Assembly: GCF_003710825.1 (NCBI RefSeq) | Contig: NZ_RHHQ01000013.1 | Coordinates: 1-64,000, forward strand | From: Brevibacillus fluminis | GTDB lineage: Bacteria > Bacillota > Bacilli > Brevibacillales > Brevibacillaceae | Length of the DNA: 64,000 bases | Direction of reading: 5' to 3' | Shown here: positions 24,565 through 33,644 of the stretch, piece by piece | Layout: every line of letters starts with the position of its first letter | Position numbering within the stretch: the first letter of the stretch is position 1 | Translations under genes and position numbers: made by a program | The notes under the pieces: generated by a model | Told to the model about the DNA's origin: nothing | Seen by the model: only the letters and a program-made list of their open reading frames with translations | Database searches by the model: none

Positions 24565-25797
24565 TTAAAACGCCCAGTTTCCACCGCGGAAGATCGGCTC
24601 CAGCTTCCCGTCGGCCGTTTCGCCATCGATGTCCATTTCTGCCGATCCGATCATGAAATCAACATGGCTCAAGCTTTCGTTTAGACCGCGCTTTTGCAGC
24701 TCCTCTTCGCTCATGTCAGCGCCGCCTTCCAGGCAAATCGGGTACGCCCGACCGATCGCCAAATGATTCGACGCGTTTTCATCAAACAAGGTGTTGTAAA
24801 AAATCGTGTTGGACTGCGAAATCGGCGATTGGTGCGGTACTAGCGCTACCTCCCCTAAATAATGGGAGCCCTCATCCATATCGACCAATCGCTGCAACGC
24901 CTCTTGACCCGCTTTCGCCGTAAAGGAAACGATCCGGCCTTTTTCAAAGGTGATGCTGAAGTTCTCGATCAGATTGCCCTGATAGCTAAGCGGCTTCGTG
25001 CTTTGGACGACACCGTTGACCCCTTCTCGGAACGGAGCCGTAAACACTTCCTCAGTCGGCATGTTTGCCGTGAAATTCACGCCATCTTTATTCACGCTGC
25101 CGCCACCGATCCACAGGTGCCCTTCTGGCAGCTGAATGGTCAGTTCGGTTCCCGGCGCTTTGTAATGCAGGGCGCGGTATTTTTTTTCGTTCAAATGGGT
25201 GACCTTGGCATGCAATGTCGCCTTATGCTCCTTCCAAGCTGCAATCGGATTGTCCAAATCGCAGCGGGTCGCTTTGAAAATCGCATTCCACAAAGCAGGG
25301 ATGCGCTCAGCTTCCGGCAAGTCTGGGAAAACAAGGGCCGCCCAGGCAGCAGATGGCGCAGAAATCACTGTCCAGCTCACCTGATCCGACATGGTGTAAT
25401 TACGGTATTTCGCCATTGCCTTCCCTGCTACCCGATTAGCCGTCGCGATCCGTTTGGAATCAACGCCCTTCAGCAGATTGGGGTTGGAGGCGACAATGGA
25501 CAAAAACGCTGCACCATTCTCCGCCATCTCCTCAAAGCCTTTGGCACGCCACATCGGGAACTCCTCAAACGCTTCGTCCGGTGCCAGATCGTACCGCAAA
25601 CGCGTCAGCTCATCATCATTCCACTCAAAATGCACATGCTTCGCTCCCGCTTCATACGCTTTACGAGCAATTTTGCGCACAAGCTCCGCGGAGTCGATCG
25701 CTGCGCTCACGACGAGCGTCTGTCCCGGTTGGATGTTCACCCCTACTTTGACAACCAATTCGGCATAACGGTCAAGCATTGTTTCGAATGAATTCAT
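24565..25797 (-). CDS. M29-family aminopeptidase
   Basis: A 410-residue metallo-aminopeptidase of the thermophilic M29 (AmpS/aminopeptidase T) family. Family landmarks are VVSAAIDSAELVRKIARKAYEAGAKHVHFEW near the start, ANMPTEEVFTAPFREGVNGVV (a metal-site Glu), GEVALVPHQSPIS (Glu and His) and the C-terminal LSHVDFMIGSAEMDIDG (His and Asp). It removes N-terminal residues from peptides in the cytoplasm. ATG 25797 has AAAGGAGGAAG upstream. The 240 bp before it contain only the neighbouring terminator and AT-rich leader. Confidence 0.93.
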   Translation of the reverse strand: MNSFETMLDRYAELVVKVGVNIQPGQTLVVSAAIDSAELVRKIARKAYEAGAKHVHFEWNDDELTRLRYDLAPDEAFEEFPMWRAKGFEEMAENGAAFLSIVASNPNLLKGVDSKRIATANRVAGKAMAKYRNYTMSDQVSWTVISAPSAAWAALVFPDLPEAERIPALWNAIFKATRCDLDNPIAAWKEHKATLHAKVTHLNEKKYRALHYKAPGTELTIQLPEGHLWIGGGSVNKDGVNFTANMPTEEVFTAPFREGVNGVVQSTKPLSYQGNLIENFSITFEKGRIVSFTAKAGQEALQRLVDMDEGSHYLGEVALVPHQSPISQSNTIFYNTLFDENASNHLAIGRAYPICLEGGADMSEEELQKRGLNESLSHVDFMIGSAEMDIDGETADGKLEPIFRGGNWAF

Positions 25798-25980
25798 ACC
25801 TGCTTCCTCCTTTGTACGTTTTTTGTTGTGCTATCATGTGATGTTTATGTCGATGTCACTTTGCACTTCAGTAAAAAATATTCTATTGGATGATTCGAGG
25901 AATGGATGTTAAAATCCTGCTGCTTTGCATAAGGATTGCACGTTTTATAGCTTACCCGGAATCACTGGAGATCATTGCAA

Positions 25981-26007
25981 GAAAAAACCCCACCGGATTG
26001 GTGGGGT
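25981..26007 (-). terminator. Intrinsic terminator of the truncated surface gene
   Basis: AACCCCACC/GGTGGGGTT with a 5-nt loop, followed by T-rich sequence on the minus strand. Its presence shows that the upstream frame is, or was, a real gene. Confidence 0.88.
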
Positions 26008-26037
26008 TAAAAGATGGAGCGGAATTGCGTATAAAAC

Positions 26038-26754
26038 TTAGTTCGCTACGTTCTTGGCAATCGTAATCGCGCCGGTAGGAGGAATCGTGATCATGTAATC
26101 AACAACCTGGAAATACCCTGTGACAGATGTGATCATCAAAGAAAGCGTGCTTGTGCCACCTATTCCAGGATTTCGGTTGGTAATGGTCGCGGTGTTTTCC
26201 GGCGTGCCGATTGCAATATTCACATTTGCGGATGGGGCGTAGCCGGCAAAAGTATAGGTTATGTCTGAAGTGTCTGCAGGCGCATGTAATTGTGGATTCA
26301 AGTCAGCTGGATTATCAGAAGTTACAGACCCGTCCGTCAACAATGCCACAGCATTGACCACGTCGATCATCGCAGCGATATCGTCCGCTGTATTAAACGT
26401 GAACATCCCACCGCCAGCATCCTCAATCGCACTGCGGTACAACGCCTCATTTTGCGAGATCGCTGTCGTCAGCCCCGTCGCTTCGTTCAACTGGGCAACC
26501 GTTATCGTGTTGCTGTGCCCCGTTGCTGCATCAACTGCCATAATAGCGACGACTTTATTTACACCATTCTGGATTTCCTGGCTGGTCAACGGTCCGCCTT
26601 TTTCTCGGTATTCGGTAGCTACCTCCTGCTCGACCTCATCCAGATTATCTTCCGTCACTCCCGTAATACCGGCATCAGCAAATACCGTTTCATCCGCCGT
26701 CCATAAATTTGTGGATGCTTCCGTATTAATTCTGGTCAAACTGTTTACACCGCT
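26038..26754 (-). pseudogene. 3' part of a surface protein gene, 5' end missing
   Basis: An open frame of about 238 codons ending TITIAKNVAN-stop with its own terminator. The first residues (SGVNSLTRINTEASTN) read as ordinary protein with no credible start: the first possible codon is TTG 26739, without a ribosome site, and an in-frame TAA lies a few codons further up inside the intron-like sequence. The middle holds helical units of the type DAGITGVTEDNLDEV and GGPLTSQEIQNGVNKVV, seen in repetitive Bacillales surface proteins. The C-terminus is Gly/Thr-rich. I read it as the 3' exon left after loss of the 5' part, though TTG initiation is not excluded. Confidence 0.6.
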
Positions 26755-26824
26755 ATTCTCGCCTTATCCCTTCCGGATTATCACGAGCCTACACCGTGCA
26801 GGCGCCTTTCAGCGCACACGGCGT
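26755..26824 (-). mobile_element. Group II intron 3' end (domains V and VI), remnant
   Basis: 26791-26824 (minus) forms a 34-nt hairpin: nine-pair lower stem ACGCCGTGT/GCACGGTGT, a 2-nt 3' bulge (CT), five-pair upper stem GCGCT/GGCGC and a GAAA tetraloop. Those are exactly the proportions of group II intron domain V, with CGC as catalytic triad. Three nt later, 26758-26787 can form a domain VI-like hairpin (CTCG/CGAG, inner ATCC/GGAT) with unpaired A residues near its 3' side. The intron would end at AAT (26755). No reverse transcriptase frame and too little room for domains I-IV exist upstream, so only a remnant is present. Confidence 0.65.
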
Positions 26825-26976
26825 TCCATCAGCCGTTGAATCTCAATCCTCCTGTTTTCCAGACTCGCTTATTTCCCCAGGAAGAAGTGTAGCAAATCAC
26901 CACTAAACAAATTCTGAACAATAAAAATAATTTGTAAATGTCTGTAAAACATTACACATACCGGTTGCTATCGAAC
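26825..26976. other. Gap upstream of the intron remnant
   Basis: About 150 bp, AT-rich, no credible gene. The minus strand has AGGAGG (ending near 26849) followed only by tiny frames. A TACACT near 26890 might be a -10 element. It may be deleted intron domain IV sequence; I cannot show that. Confidence 0.4.
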
Positions 26977-27013
26977 AAAAAAGAACACGCCGCTACATAA
27001 GCCGACGTGTTTC
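26977..27013 (-). terminator. Intrinsic terminator of the first GLUG/cadherin surface gene
   Basis: AACACG.../...CGTGTT stem with G-U extensions followed by CTTTTTTG on the minus strand, about 75 nt after the stop. Confidence 0.75.
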
Positions 27014-27089
27014 TTACCCTCTAATGAGCTGACGATGCCGCCAGACCGGCAAGTTCAACAAGTTTTTTGCTTTCTTTACGTACTCTTAT

Positions 27090-30000
27090 TTATTCCGTAA
27101 CCGTGACCCTGACCGTTACCACCCGGTCCTGGTACTTTCCTCTGATTACGGTTTCCCCCGGCCCAACTGCTGTAATCACGCCATCCTTTACAGTCGCCAC
27201 TTGTTCATTACGGCTCGACCATTGCGTCTTGGCCGTTACATCGCGCTTGCTACCATCCGCCATGTAAGCCGTAACGGTCACCTCTGCCTCTTCCTTCAAT
27301 TCCAGCGTCAGTTTCCGTTTGTTCACTTTCAGTTGCTTTGCTTCTTTTTCTCCGGCAACCTCGATGGCCAGTTTGGCTTCTGTTCCACCGTAAATCACTC
27401 GGATCTTTGCGCTTCCGGCAGCAATCGCTGTGACCTTGCCGTTTTCATCCAACGTGATGATTTCGTCATCGTCCGTACTCCAAGTTGCCAGCTCACTGAC
27501 GTCCTTCACACTGCCATCGGACAGTAGCGCGGTGACTTTCAACTCCACGCTGTCTTCTGGAGCCAATTCAATATCCGTCTTTTCAAACGTAAGCTTCTCC
27601 ACTTTCACTTTTGAAATCGTCACTGGAATACGTAGACGCTTTTCTTGATAGGTCACCGTAATTGTTACAGCTCCGGTGCCGCTTTGCGTCGTTACCTCGC
27701 CCTCGGAAACCTCTACCTTGCTTTTCAGGCTGCTTCTGTAGGTCGTTTCATCATTTTTCGTAATGTCTTCGTGGCTTCCATCCTGATACACCACGTACAC
27801 GCGGATGTTACGCGTTTCATTCGGCTGCATCCACAGATTGCGTTCGGAAACGCTCAAATGGTCGATTTCTTTTGGCGCAGCTACAACGGTTATGCGACTG
27901 GTCGCGTTTTTTCCACCGTCATTGGTGGAGACTGTAATGGTTGCCTCGCCTGCTGCCCGCGGTGTCACCAGGCCGGTTGCATCGACAGTCGCCACTGCTT
28001 GATCACTGCTCTTCCAGCTCAACTGCTGATTCGTCGCATAGGAAGGATAAATCTCGGCCTTCAATCGCTGCGGCGCATCCCCGACCTGGAAAGCGAGGCT
28101 ACTCTTGTCGATCGTTACCGATTGAACCGGATAATACGATGGAGGCTTCACGACCGGTTGAATCTCGATCGTTACGGTTGCGACGTTGGAGTTCGATGTT
28201 CCATCGTTTGCCATGAACGTGAATGTATCTGTACCGGTTGCCCCAGGATTCGGCATGTAAGTAAATTCCTTTGTCTCCCCAATCAGAGCTGTGCTGCCTT
28301 TTGTCCCATTCGTTACGATATGGAATGTCAGCTCATCCCCGTCTTCATCTGTAGCAGTCAGCACACCGTTCACCGCAGTATTTTGTTTTGTCGTATAGGA
28401 CCCGTTGATCGCAACCGGCGCTTTCGATTCCAGATTGATCGTAACCGTTACAGTCGCGATGTTGGAATCAGTCGTTCCGTCATTGGCCTTGAATGTGAAT
28501 GTATCGGTTCCTGTTTCCCCCTGATTCGGTGTATAGGTAAATTCCTTTGTCGTGCCATTCAGTGCTGTGCTTCCTTTGGTCCCGTTCGTAACGATAGCAT
28601 ACGTCAGTTCATCACCGTCTTCATCCGTAGCTGTCAAAACACCGTTCACCGTAATGTTTTGTTTTGTCGTGACGGAACCGTTGACCGCAATCGGCGCTTT
28701 CGATTCTACATGGATCGTGACCGTCGCCGCTTCCGAATTGGCTTTACCATCGCTTGCCTTGTATGCAAAAGAATCTGTCCCTGCATAACCGCTTTCAGGT
28801 GTGTACGAAAGCTTATCGAGCTCTGTTGCCTTGATGTTCTGCCCTTGGGTTACTGGCTGACTGTCAAGCATAAGTGACCCGTGCAAAGGCAAACCGATAA
28901 TGGTGATCGAATCCAGGGGCTGCCCTTCGGCATCGCTGTAATTTCCGGTAAAGTCAGCTGCAGCAAAGGATAGCACCTTATTTTTCGCCACCGTCTTTGT
29001 ACTGTTTTTTACCGTTGGCGGGGAATTGAGCGGGTAAAATTTTGGATAGCTGCCAGACTCCATCATCCAAGCATTGGTGAAATCCCACCCCTGGTAATTG
29101 GCCTGATCCTGCATTTGAGCCGTTGTGCGCGGCTTTCCTTTACCAGCATCGTCGGATTGTCCTGAGGTTTCCGAGTTGTAGTAGCTGTTTGTCACATTGA
29201 TCCCTTGAAAAACATCACCAACCATGCCCCCAGTCAAAGTCGGACCCGTGACCCGTCCGGTCGAATAGCTGTTTTGTATCCTCGCGTAGTTTTGGGCGAA
29301 ACCAACCAATCCACCTGCTTGTTTCGTGTTTGCCGTAACGTCCCCTGTTGCGTAAGAGTCGAGAATATTTCCAGAGGCACTTTCTCCCACAAGACCGCCT
29401 ACCCAAGATTTCCCTGTGACATTTCCGCTCGCAGAGCTGAATTGAACGGTCGTCCCATTGCCAGTCGCCCCAGCCAATCCCCCAACGGTTGAGGCTCCAT
29501 ACACATTCGCATCGGAGCTGCTATGAACAACAGATGAGTTATTGACACCAACCAATCCGCCGACTTGTGATGACGTGTCCCCTGGCTTCCCAACCGTCCC
29601 GCTGGAATGGCTGTTTTCAATCTTGTTCATGTTGATACCGGCAAGCATCCCAACATTTAGATTCCCTTTAACGGTACCGCTTACCGAACTGTTACGAATA
29701 AGTCCAGCGTTTAATCCAGCAATCCCGCCTAACATTTGGTACCCTGCTACATCCGCATCTTTCAAAGTAACATTGTCGATTACGGCATTTGATCCTGTAT
29801 ATCCGAACAACCCCGCAGGAATGTCATTTCGGGATATTTTTAGTCCAGTGATCTGCTTTCCATTTCCATCCAGACTCCCGTTAAAACGACTTTGATTGAC
29901 ACCGATCGGCTCCCAATTGTCAAAGCCAGACAGATCAATATCTGCTCCGAGCTTGTAGGCAGCTGTCAAATTGTTGCGCATTTGATCCATGTCGTCTGCC

Positions 30001-30143
30001 GTCATAATCATGAACGGATTTTCTTTCGAGCCATCCCCTGACATGGTTGGCTCCGCATGAACGGCAGTTCCCGGCAGCCAAGCCTGAAGGGCCAGACAAC
30101 TCGCCACGATCAAATGGTAGTATCGCTTTTTGTATTTCTGCAT
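27090..30143 (-). CDS. Secreted GLUG / cadherin-like / bacterial Ig-like surface protein
   Basis: A 1017-residue exported protein. Signal peptide about 1-31 (cut near AVHA/EP). Residues about 40-365 hold GLUG-type repeats (VGGLVG, AGLFGYTG, units ending in SYATGDV or SYSTGRV). About 375-680 holds three cadherin-like/VCBS units ending TDTFTFKANDGT. About 690-1017 holds Ig-like (BIG2) units (VATVDATGLVTPRAAGEATITV; WSTDDDEIITLDENGKVTAI). No LPxTG, SLH or other anchor is visible. It lies 27 bp after its paralog, with GAAGGAGAG before ATG 30143, so the two form a tandem operon. Probably a cell-surface or matrix adhesin; that is inferred. Confidence 0.85.
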   Translation of the reverse strand: MQKYKKRYYHLIVASCLALQAWLPGTAVHAEPTMSGDGSKENPFMIMTADDMDQMRNNLTAAYKLGADIDLSGFDNWEPIGVNQSRFNGSLDGNGKQITGLKISRNDIPAGLFGYTGSNAVIDNVTLKDADVAGYQMLGGIAGLNAGLIRNSSVSGTVKGNLNVGMLAGINMNKIENSHSSGTVGKPGDTSSQVGGLVGVNNSSVVHSSSDANVYGASTVGGLAGATGNGTTVQFSSASGNVTGKSWVGGLVGESASGNILDSYATGDVTANTKQAGGLVGFAQNYARIQNSYSTGRVTGPTLTGGMVGDVFQGINVTNSYYNSETSGQSDDAGKGKPRTTAQMQDQANYQGWDFTNAWMMESGSYPKFYPLNSPPTVKNSTKTVAKNKVLSFAAADFTGNYSDAEGQPLDSITIIGLPLHGSLMLDSQPVTQGQNIKATELDKLSYTPESGYAGTDSFAYKASDGKANSEAATVTIHVESKAPIAVNGSVTTKQNITVNGVLTATDEDGDELTYAIVTNGTKGSTALNGTTKEFTYTPNQGETGTDTFTFKANDGTTDSNIATVTVTINLESKAPVAINGSYTTKQNTAVNGVLTATDEDGDELTFHIVTNGTKGSTALIGETKEFTYMPNPGATGTDTFTFMANDGTSNSNVATVTIEIQPVVKPPSYYPVQSVTIDKSSLAFQVGDAPQRLKAEIYPSYATNQQLSWKSSDQAVATVDATGLVTPRAAGEATITVSTNDGGKNATSRITVVAAPKEIDHLSVSERNLWMQPNETRNIRVYVVYQDGSHEDITKNDETTYRSSLKSKVEVSEGEVTTQSGTGAVTITVTYQEKRLRIPVTISKVKVEKLTFEKTDIELAPEDSVELKVTALLSDGSVKDVSELATWSTDDDEIITLDENGKVTAIAAGSAKIRVIYGGTEAKLAIEVAGEKEAKQLKVNKRKLTLELKEEAEVTVTAYMADGSKRDVTAKTQWSSRNEQVATVKDGVITAVGPGETVIRGKYQDRVVTVRVTVTE

Positions 30144-30170
30144 GGTCTCTCTCCTTCAATCGATATTCAC

Positions 30171-33100
30171 CTACTCCGTTACCGTAACTTTCACTGTAAT
30201 CAACCTGTCCTGGTATCTTCCTCTGATCGAGGTTTCACCTGGTGCAATGGCTGTAATCACGCCGTCCTTCACGGTAGCCACCTGCTCATCGCTGCTTGTC
30301 CAGATCGAATCGGCTGTTACATCACGCTTGCTGCCATCCGTCATGTAGGCAGTGACCCTCAACTGCTGCTCTTCTTTGGCCGCTAGCGTCACTGTCTGTT
30401 TGTTGACCTTTAGTCTTTTCACTTGTTTTTCGCCCGTGACCTCTACCGCTAGCTCAGCCGTCACTCCGCCATAAACTGCCTGGATCGTTGCCGTTCCGGA
30501 TGCAATCGCGGTAACCTTGCCGTTCTCATCCAACGTGATGATATCGTCATCTTCCGTACTCCAAGTGGCCAGCTCGCTGACATCCTTCTTGCTTCCATCA
30601 AACAGCAGCGCATTGACTTTCAACTCTACGCTTTCTTCTGGTTCCAATGCGATATCCGTCTTTTCAAACGTAAGTTTTTCTACTTTCGTTTTCGAAATCG
30701 TCACTGGAATACGTAGACGTTTTTCTTGAAAGATTACGGTAAGGGTCGCAACTCCAGTGCCGCTATTCGTCGTCACCTTGCCCTCGGCTACATCCACCTT
30801 GCTTTTCAGACTGCTCCGGTAAGTCGTTTCATCATTTTTCGTAATGTCTTCGCGGCTTCCATCCTGATACACCGCGTACACGCGAATATTACGCGTTTCA
30901 TTCGGCTGCATCCACAGGTTACGTTCGGAAACGCTCAAATGGTCGATTTCTTTTTGCGCTGCTTCGACGGTTACACGACTGGTCGCGCTTTTTCCGCCAT
31001 CATTGGTTGTGACTGTAATGTTTGCCTCGCCTGCTGCCCGTGGCGTCACCAGACCGGTTTCATCGACGGTTGCCACTGCCGGATCACTGCTCTTCCAGCT
31101 CACCTGCTGATTTGTCGCATAGGAAGGATAAATCTCGGCCTTCAAACGATGCGGCGCATCCCCGACTTGGAAAGCGAGGCTGCTCTTGTTGACCGTTACC
31201 GATTGAACCGGATAATACGCAGGAGGCTGTACTGCCGATTGAATCTGGATGGTTACTGTTGCGATGTTGGAGTCAGTCGTTCCATCGTTAGCCTTGAATG
31301 TGAACGCATCCGTTCCGCTTGCCCCCGGATTCGGCGTGTACGTAAATTCCTTTGTCGTACCATTCAAAGCGCCGCTGCCTTTGGTACCGTTCGTTACGAT
31401 AGCATACGTCAGCACATCCCCGTCTTCATCCGTGGCAGTCAAAACACCATTTACCGCAGCATTTTGTTTTGTCGTATAAGAGCCATTGACCGCAACCGGT
31501 GCTTTCGATCCTACATTGATCGTGACCGTTACGGTCGCGACGTTGGAATCAGCCTTTCCGTCATTGGCTTTGAAAGTGAATGTATCGGTTCCCGTTTGCC
31601 CCTGATTTGGTGTATAGATAAATTCCTTTGTCGTGCCATTCAAAGCTGCGCTGCCTTTTGTCCCATTCGTAACGATAGAGTATGTCAGCTCATCGCCGTC
31701 TTCATCAGTAGCAGTCAAGGTACCATTTACTGGCGTATTCTGTTTGGTACTGATATTCGCATTGTTTGCAATAGGAGCAACGTTCAGGGCTGTGAGCTTG
31801 ATCGTGACAGTCGCATCAGAAGCGGCGTACGCAAAACCGTCCGTCCCATTCCATGTAAACGTAGAGTCGCTCGTGTCATTGTCAGCTGGGGTATAGGTGA
31901 GCGTCGCGAGATCACCGCTCGGAATAACCTGCTGCTGTGTGACAGCCGATCCGTCGAGTTTAAGCGTACCTTTTGCCGGGAGCGATGTAATCCTGACTGC
32001 CTCGAGCGCATCTCCATCTCCATCGGTAAATTGGTCGGTGAAATCACCCGCCGTGAAATGGTAGACTGTATTTTGCGCTCCGGTTATCGTGCTGTTCTTA
32101 ACAGTCGGAACGAAATTTTCGAAGTTGAAGCGAAGGTCCGGCAAATTATTTTTCCTCATCGCCCAAACCGTATCAAAATCCCAATCTTCAAAGGTGTCTT
32201 TTTTCCTTAGGTCCACTGCGCTTACAGGCGTACCCAATTTCTCTGATTGTCCCTGCGCATTGTTTTGCGCGATCTCTTTGTTAAAATAACTGGAGTATAC
32301 AACGCCCGCGCCTTCACTTAACCCAATCAGACCACCAACATCAGACACAGGTACTGGTTGCATTGTTACTTCTGCAAAGCTGGTGTTGATCGATGCGCTG
32401 TTCTTGCCGACAAGACCGCCATGGACGTGGGCATCGGTGACGCCTTTCACTTCCCCGGTCGCAAAGCTGTCACTCACATCGCTGTTCCCCTCATTTGTTC
32501 CAAGCAGTCCACCGACATAGAAATTACCCGCCACCGTTCCGGAAGCGAAGCTTTGGCTAATCGTGCCCGCAGCATTTGCTCCGAGCAAACCGCCAACCAT
32601 CGTTGATCCGGTCACACTCGCAGTCGAATAGCTGTTTGTTATTTCAGTCCCTTCCCTAGTGGTGAATGTTTTCCCCAACAGTCCGCCGACAAACATCTGG
32701 CCTGTGATCGTACCACTCGAATGGCTGTTCTTGACGTAGCTTGGTTGATTGGTGTGATTAATGACTGAACCGACAAGCCCACCGATCCCGTCACCCCCAT
32801 CTACAGTCGCTTGCGAGGCGCCGTCAGATACTTGTCCTCCAACCAGTAGTCCGACCAAGCCGCCGACAAATCCTGCCCCTTTGACGCTTCCTGCAATCTG
32901 GCTATTGCTGACTTCCCCCTGATTGATCCCGACAAGGCCGCCAACATTTTGTCCATTGGTTACTTCCACATCTACATTTTCCAACAAAAAATTCTCAAGC
33001 TTCCCGTTGTTGCCCAATGTTCCGAACAACCCAAAACCGTCTGAACCACCTTGTCCAGCCGTCTTAATGGTCAAGCCCGTAATCTTGTGGTGATTCCCAT

Positions 33101-33371
33101 CAAAATGCCCGTTAAACGGATTGCCGTAGGTCCCGATCGGCACCCAGTTGCTCCCTGACAAATCGATATTGTCTCCGAGCTTGTACCATGCTTGAAGGTC
33201 GTTGCCAACCTGCTCCAGATCAGCGCGTGAGTTGATGACAAAAGGTGCTGCCTCGGTTCCCTCACCCGCAAGCGTACCAGTGGCAAATACCATCTGACCA
33301 GGCAACCATACTTGAAGCGCCAAACTCGTGGCCAGCAATGTATATGGCACTATTTTTTTCCGCGTGTGCAT
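30171..33371 (-). CDS. Secreted GLUG / cadherin-like / bacterial Ig-like surface protein (paralog)
   Basis: A 1066-residue paralog of the next gene with the same order: signal peptide (about 1-31), GLUG repeats (about 40-385), one diverged cadherin-like unit (about 395-505), two VCBS-type units (about 505-710) and four Ig-like units (about 720-1066). The C-terminal ~550 residues are nearly identical to the paralog's, including long shared stretches such as IDHLSVSERNLWMQPNETRN, while the N-terminal GLUG part is clearly diverged. ATG 33371 follows GAGGAGAGGA. No wall anchor is visible. Confidence 0.85.
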   Translation of the reverse strand: MHTRKKIVPYTLLATSLALQVWLPGQMVFATGTLAGEGTEAAPFVINSRADLEQVGNDLQAWYKLGDNIDLSGSNWVPIGTYGNPFNGHFDGNHHKITGLTIKTAGQGGSDGFGLFGTLGNNGKLENFLLENVDVEVTNGQNVGGLVGINQGEVSNSQIAGSVKGAGFVGGLVGLLVGGQVSDGASQATVDGGDGIGGLVGSVINHTNQPSYVKNSHSSGTITGQMFVGGLLGKTFTTREGTEITNSYSTASVTGSTMVGGLLGANAAGTISQSFASGTVAGNFYVGGLLGTNEGNSDVSDSFATGEVKGVTDAHVHGGLVGKNSASINTSFAEVTMQPVPVSDVGGLIGLSEGAGVVYSSYFNKEIAQNNAQGQSEKLGTPVSAVDLRKKDTFEDWDFDTVWAMRKNNLPDLRFNFENFVPTVKNSTITGAQNTVYHFTAGDFTDQFTDGDGDALEAVRITSLPAKGTLKLDGSAVTQQQVIPSGDLATLTYTPADNDTSDSTFTWNGTDGFAYAASDATVTIKLTALNVAPIANNANISTKQNTPVNGTLTATDEDGDELTYSIVTNGTKGSAALNGTTKEFIYTPNQGQTGTDTFTFKANDGKADSNVATVTVTINVGSKAPVAVNGSYTTKQNAAVNGVLTATDEDGDVLTYAIVTNGTKGSGALNGTTKEFTYTPNPGASGTDAFTFKANDGTTDSNIATVTIQIQSAVQPPAYYPVQSVTVNKSSLAFQVGDAPHRLKAEIYPSYATNQQVSWKSSDPAVATVDETGLVTPRAAGEANITVTTNDGGKSATSRVTVEAAQKEIDHLSVSERNLWMQPNETRNIRVYAVYQDGSREDITKNDETTYRSSLKSKVDVAEGKVTTNSGTGVATLTVIFQEKRLRIPVTISKTKVEKLTFEKTDIALEPEESVELKVNALLFDGSKKDVSELATWSTEDDDIITLDENGKVTAIASGTATIQAVYGGVTAELAVEVTGEKQVKRLKVNKQTVTLAAKEEQQLRVTAYMTDGSKRDVTADSIWTSSDEQVATVKDGVITAIAPGETSIRGRYQDRLITVKVTVTE

Positions 33372-33526
33372 TCGGTCCTCTCCTCGTGAAAAATTCTGTA
33401 TAATTCCTCAAGTAGTCTATCAAACCGATTTGAACAAGATCTGAACATGTTTGGGCGAAAGCAAATTTCGGTTGGCAACGCATGAAGACCAAGTAAGATT
33501 AGTTAAATATTTTGAAGAAACGAAAA

Positions 33527-33555
33527 GAGTCTATCGCATTATTTGCGATAGACTC
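33527..33555. other. Perfect 12-bp inverted repeat
   Basis: GAGTCTATCGCA and TGCGATAGACTC with a 5-nt loop, between the surface genes and the sufB terminator. It lacks a good T-tract. It could be a second terminator for suf or a protein site. Confidence 0.6.
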
Positions 33556-33574
33556 TCATATCCTCCATCCCCCC

Positions 33575-33621
33575 AAAAATAAAAAGGGAGCAAATAACGG
33601 GTTTTCCCCGTATTTGCTCCC
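33575..33621 (-). terminator. Intrinsic terminator of the suf operon
   Basis: A 15-pair stem (GGGAGCAAATACGGG with CCCGTTATTTGCTCCC) followed by TTTTTATTTTT on the minus strand. Confidence 0.93.
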
Positions 33622-33644
33622 CAGAAACCCTCGCCTCGCAAGGA

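Noticed and set aside
26740..27089. Complete group II intron with reverse transcriptase
   Set aside because: Only about 350 bp exist between genes and no reverse transcriptase-like frame is present on either strand.
27645..32210. Long + strand frames (410 and 494 codons) opposite the surface-protein genes
   Set aside because: They are antisense to repetitive coding sequence, have no ribosome sites and resemble each other only because the real genes are paralogs.
27090..33371. LPxTG sortase signal or SLH anchor on the two surface proteins
   Set aside because: Both end in an Ig-like domain (TVRVTVTE / TVKVTVTE) without a sorting motif, hydrophobic tail or SLH repeats.
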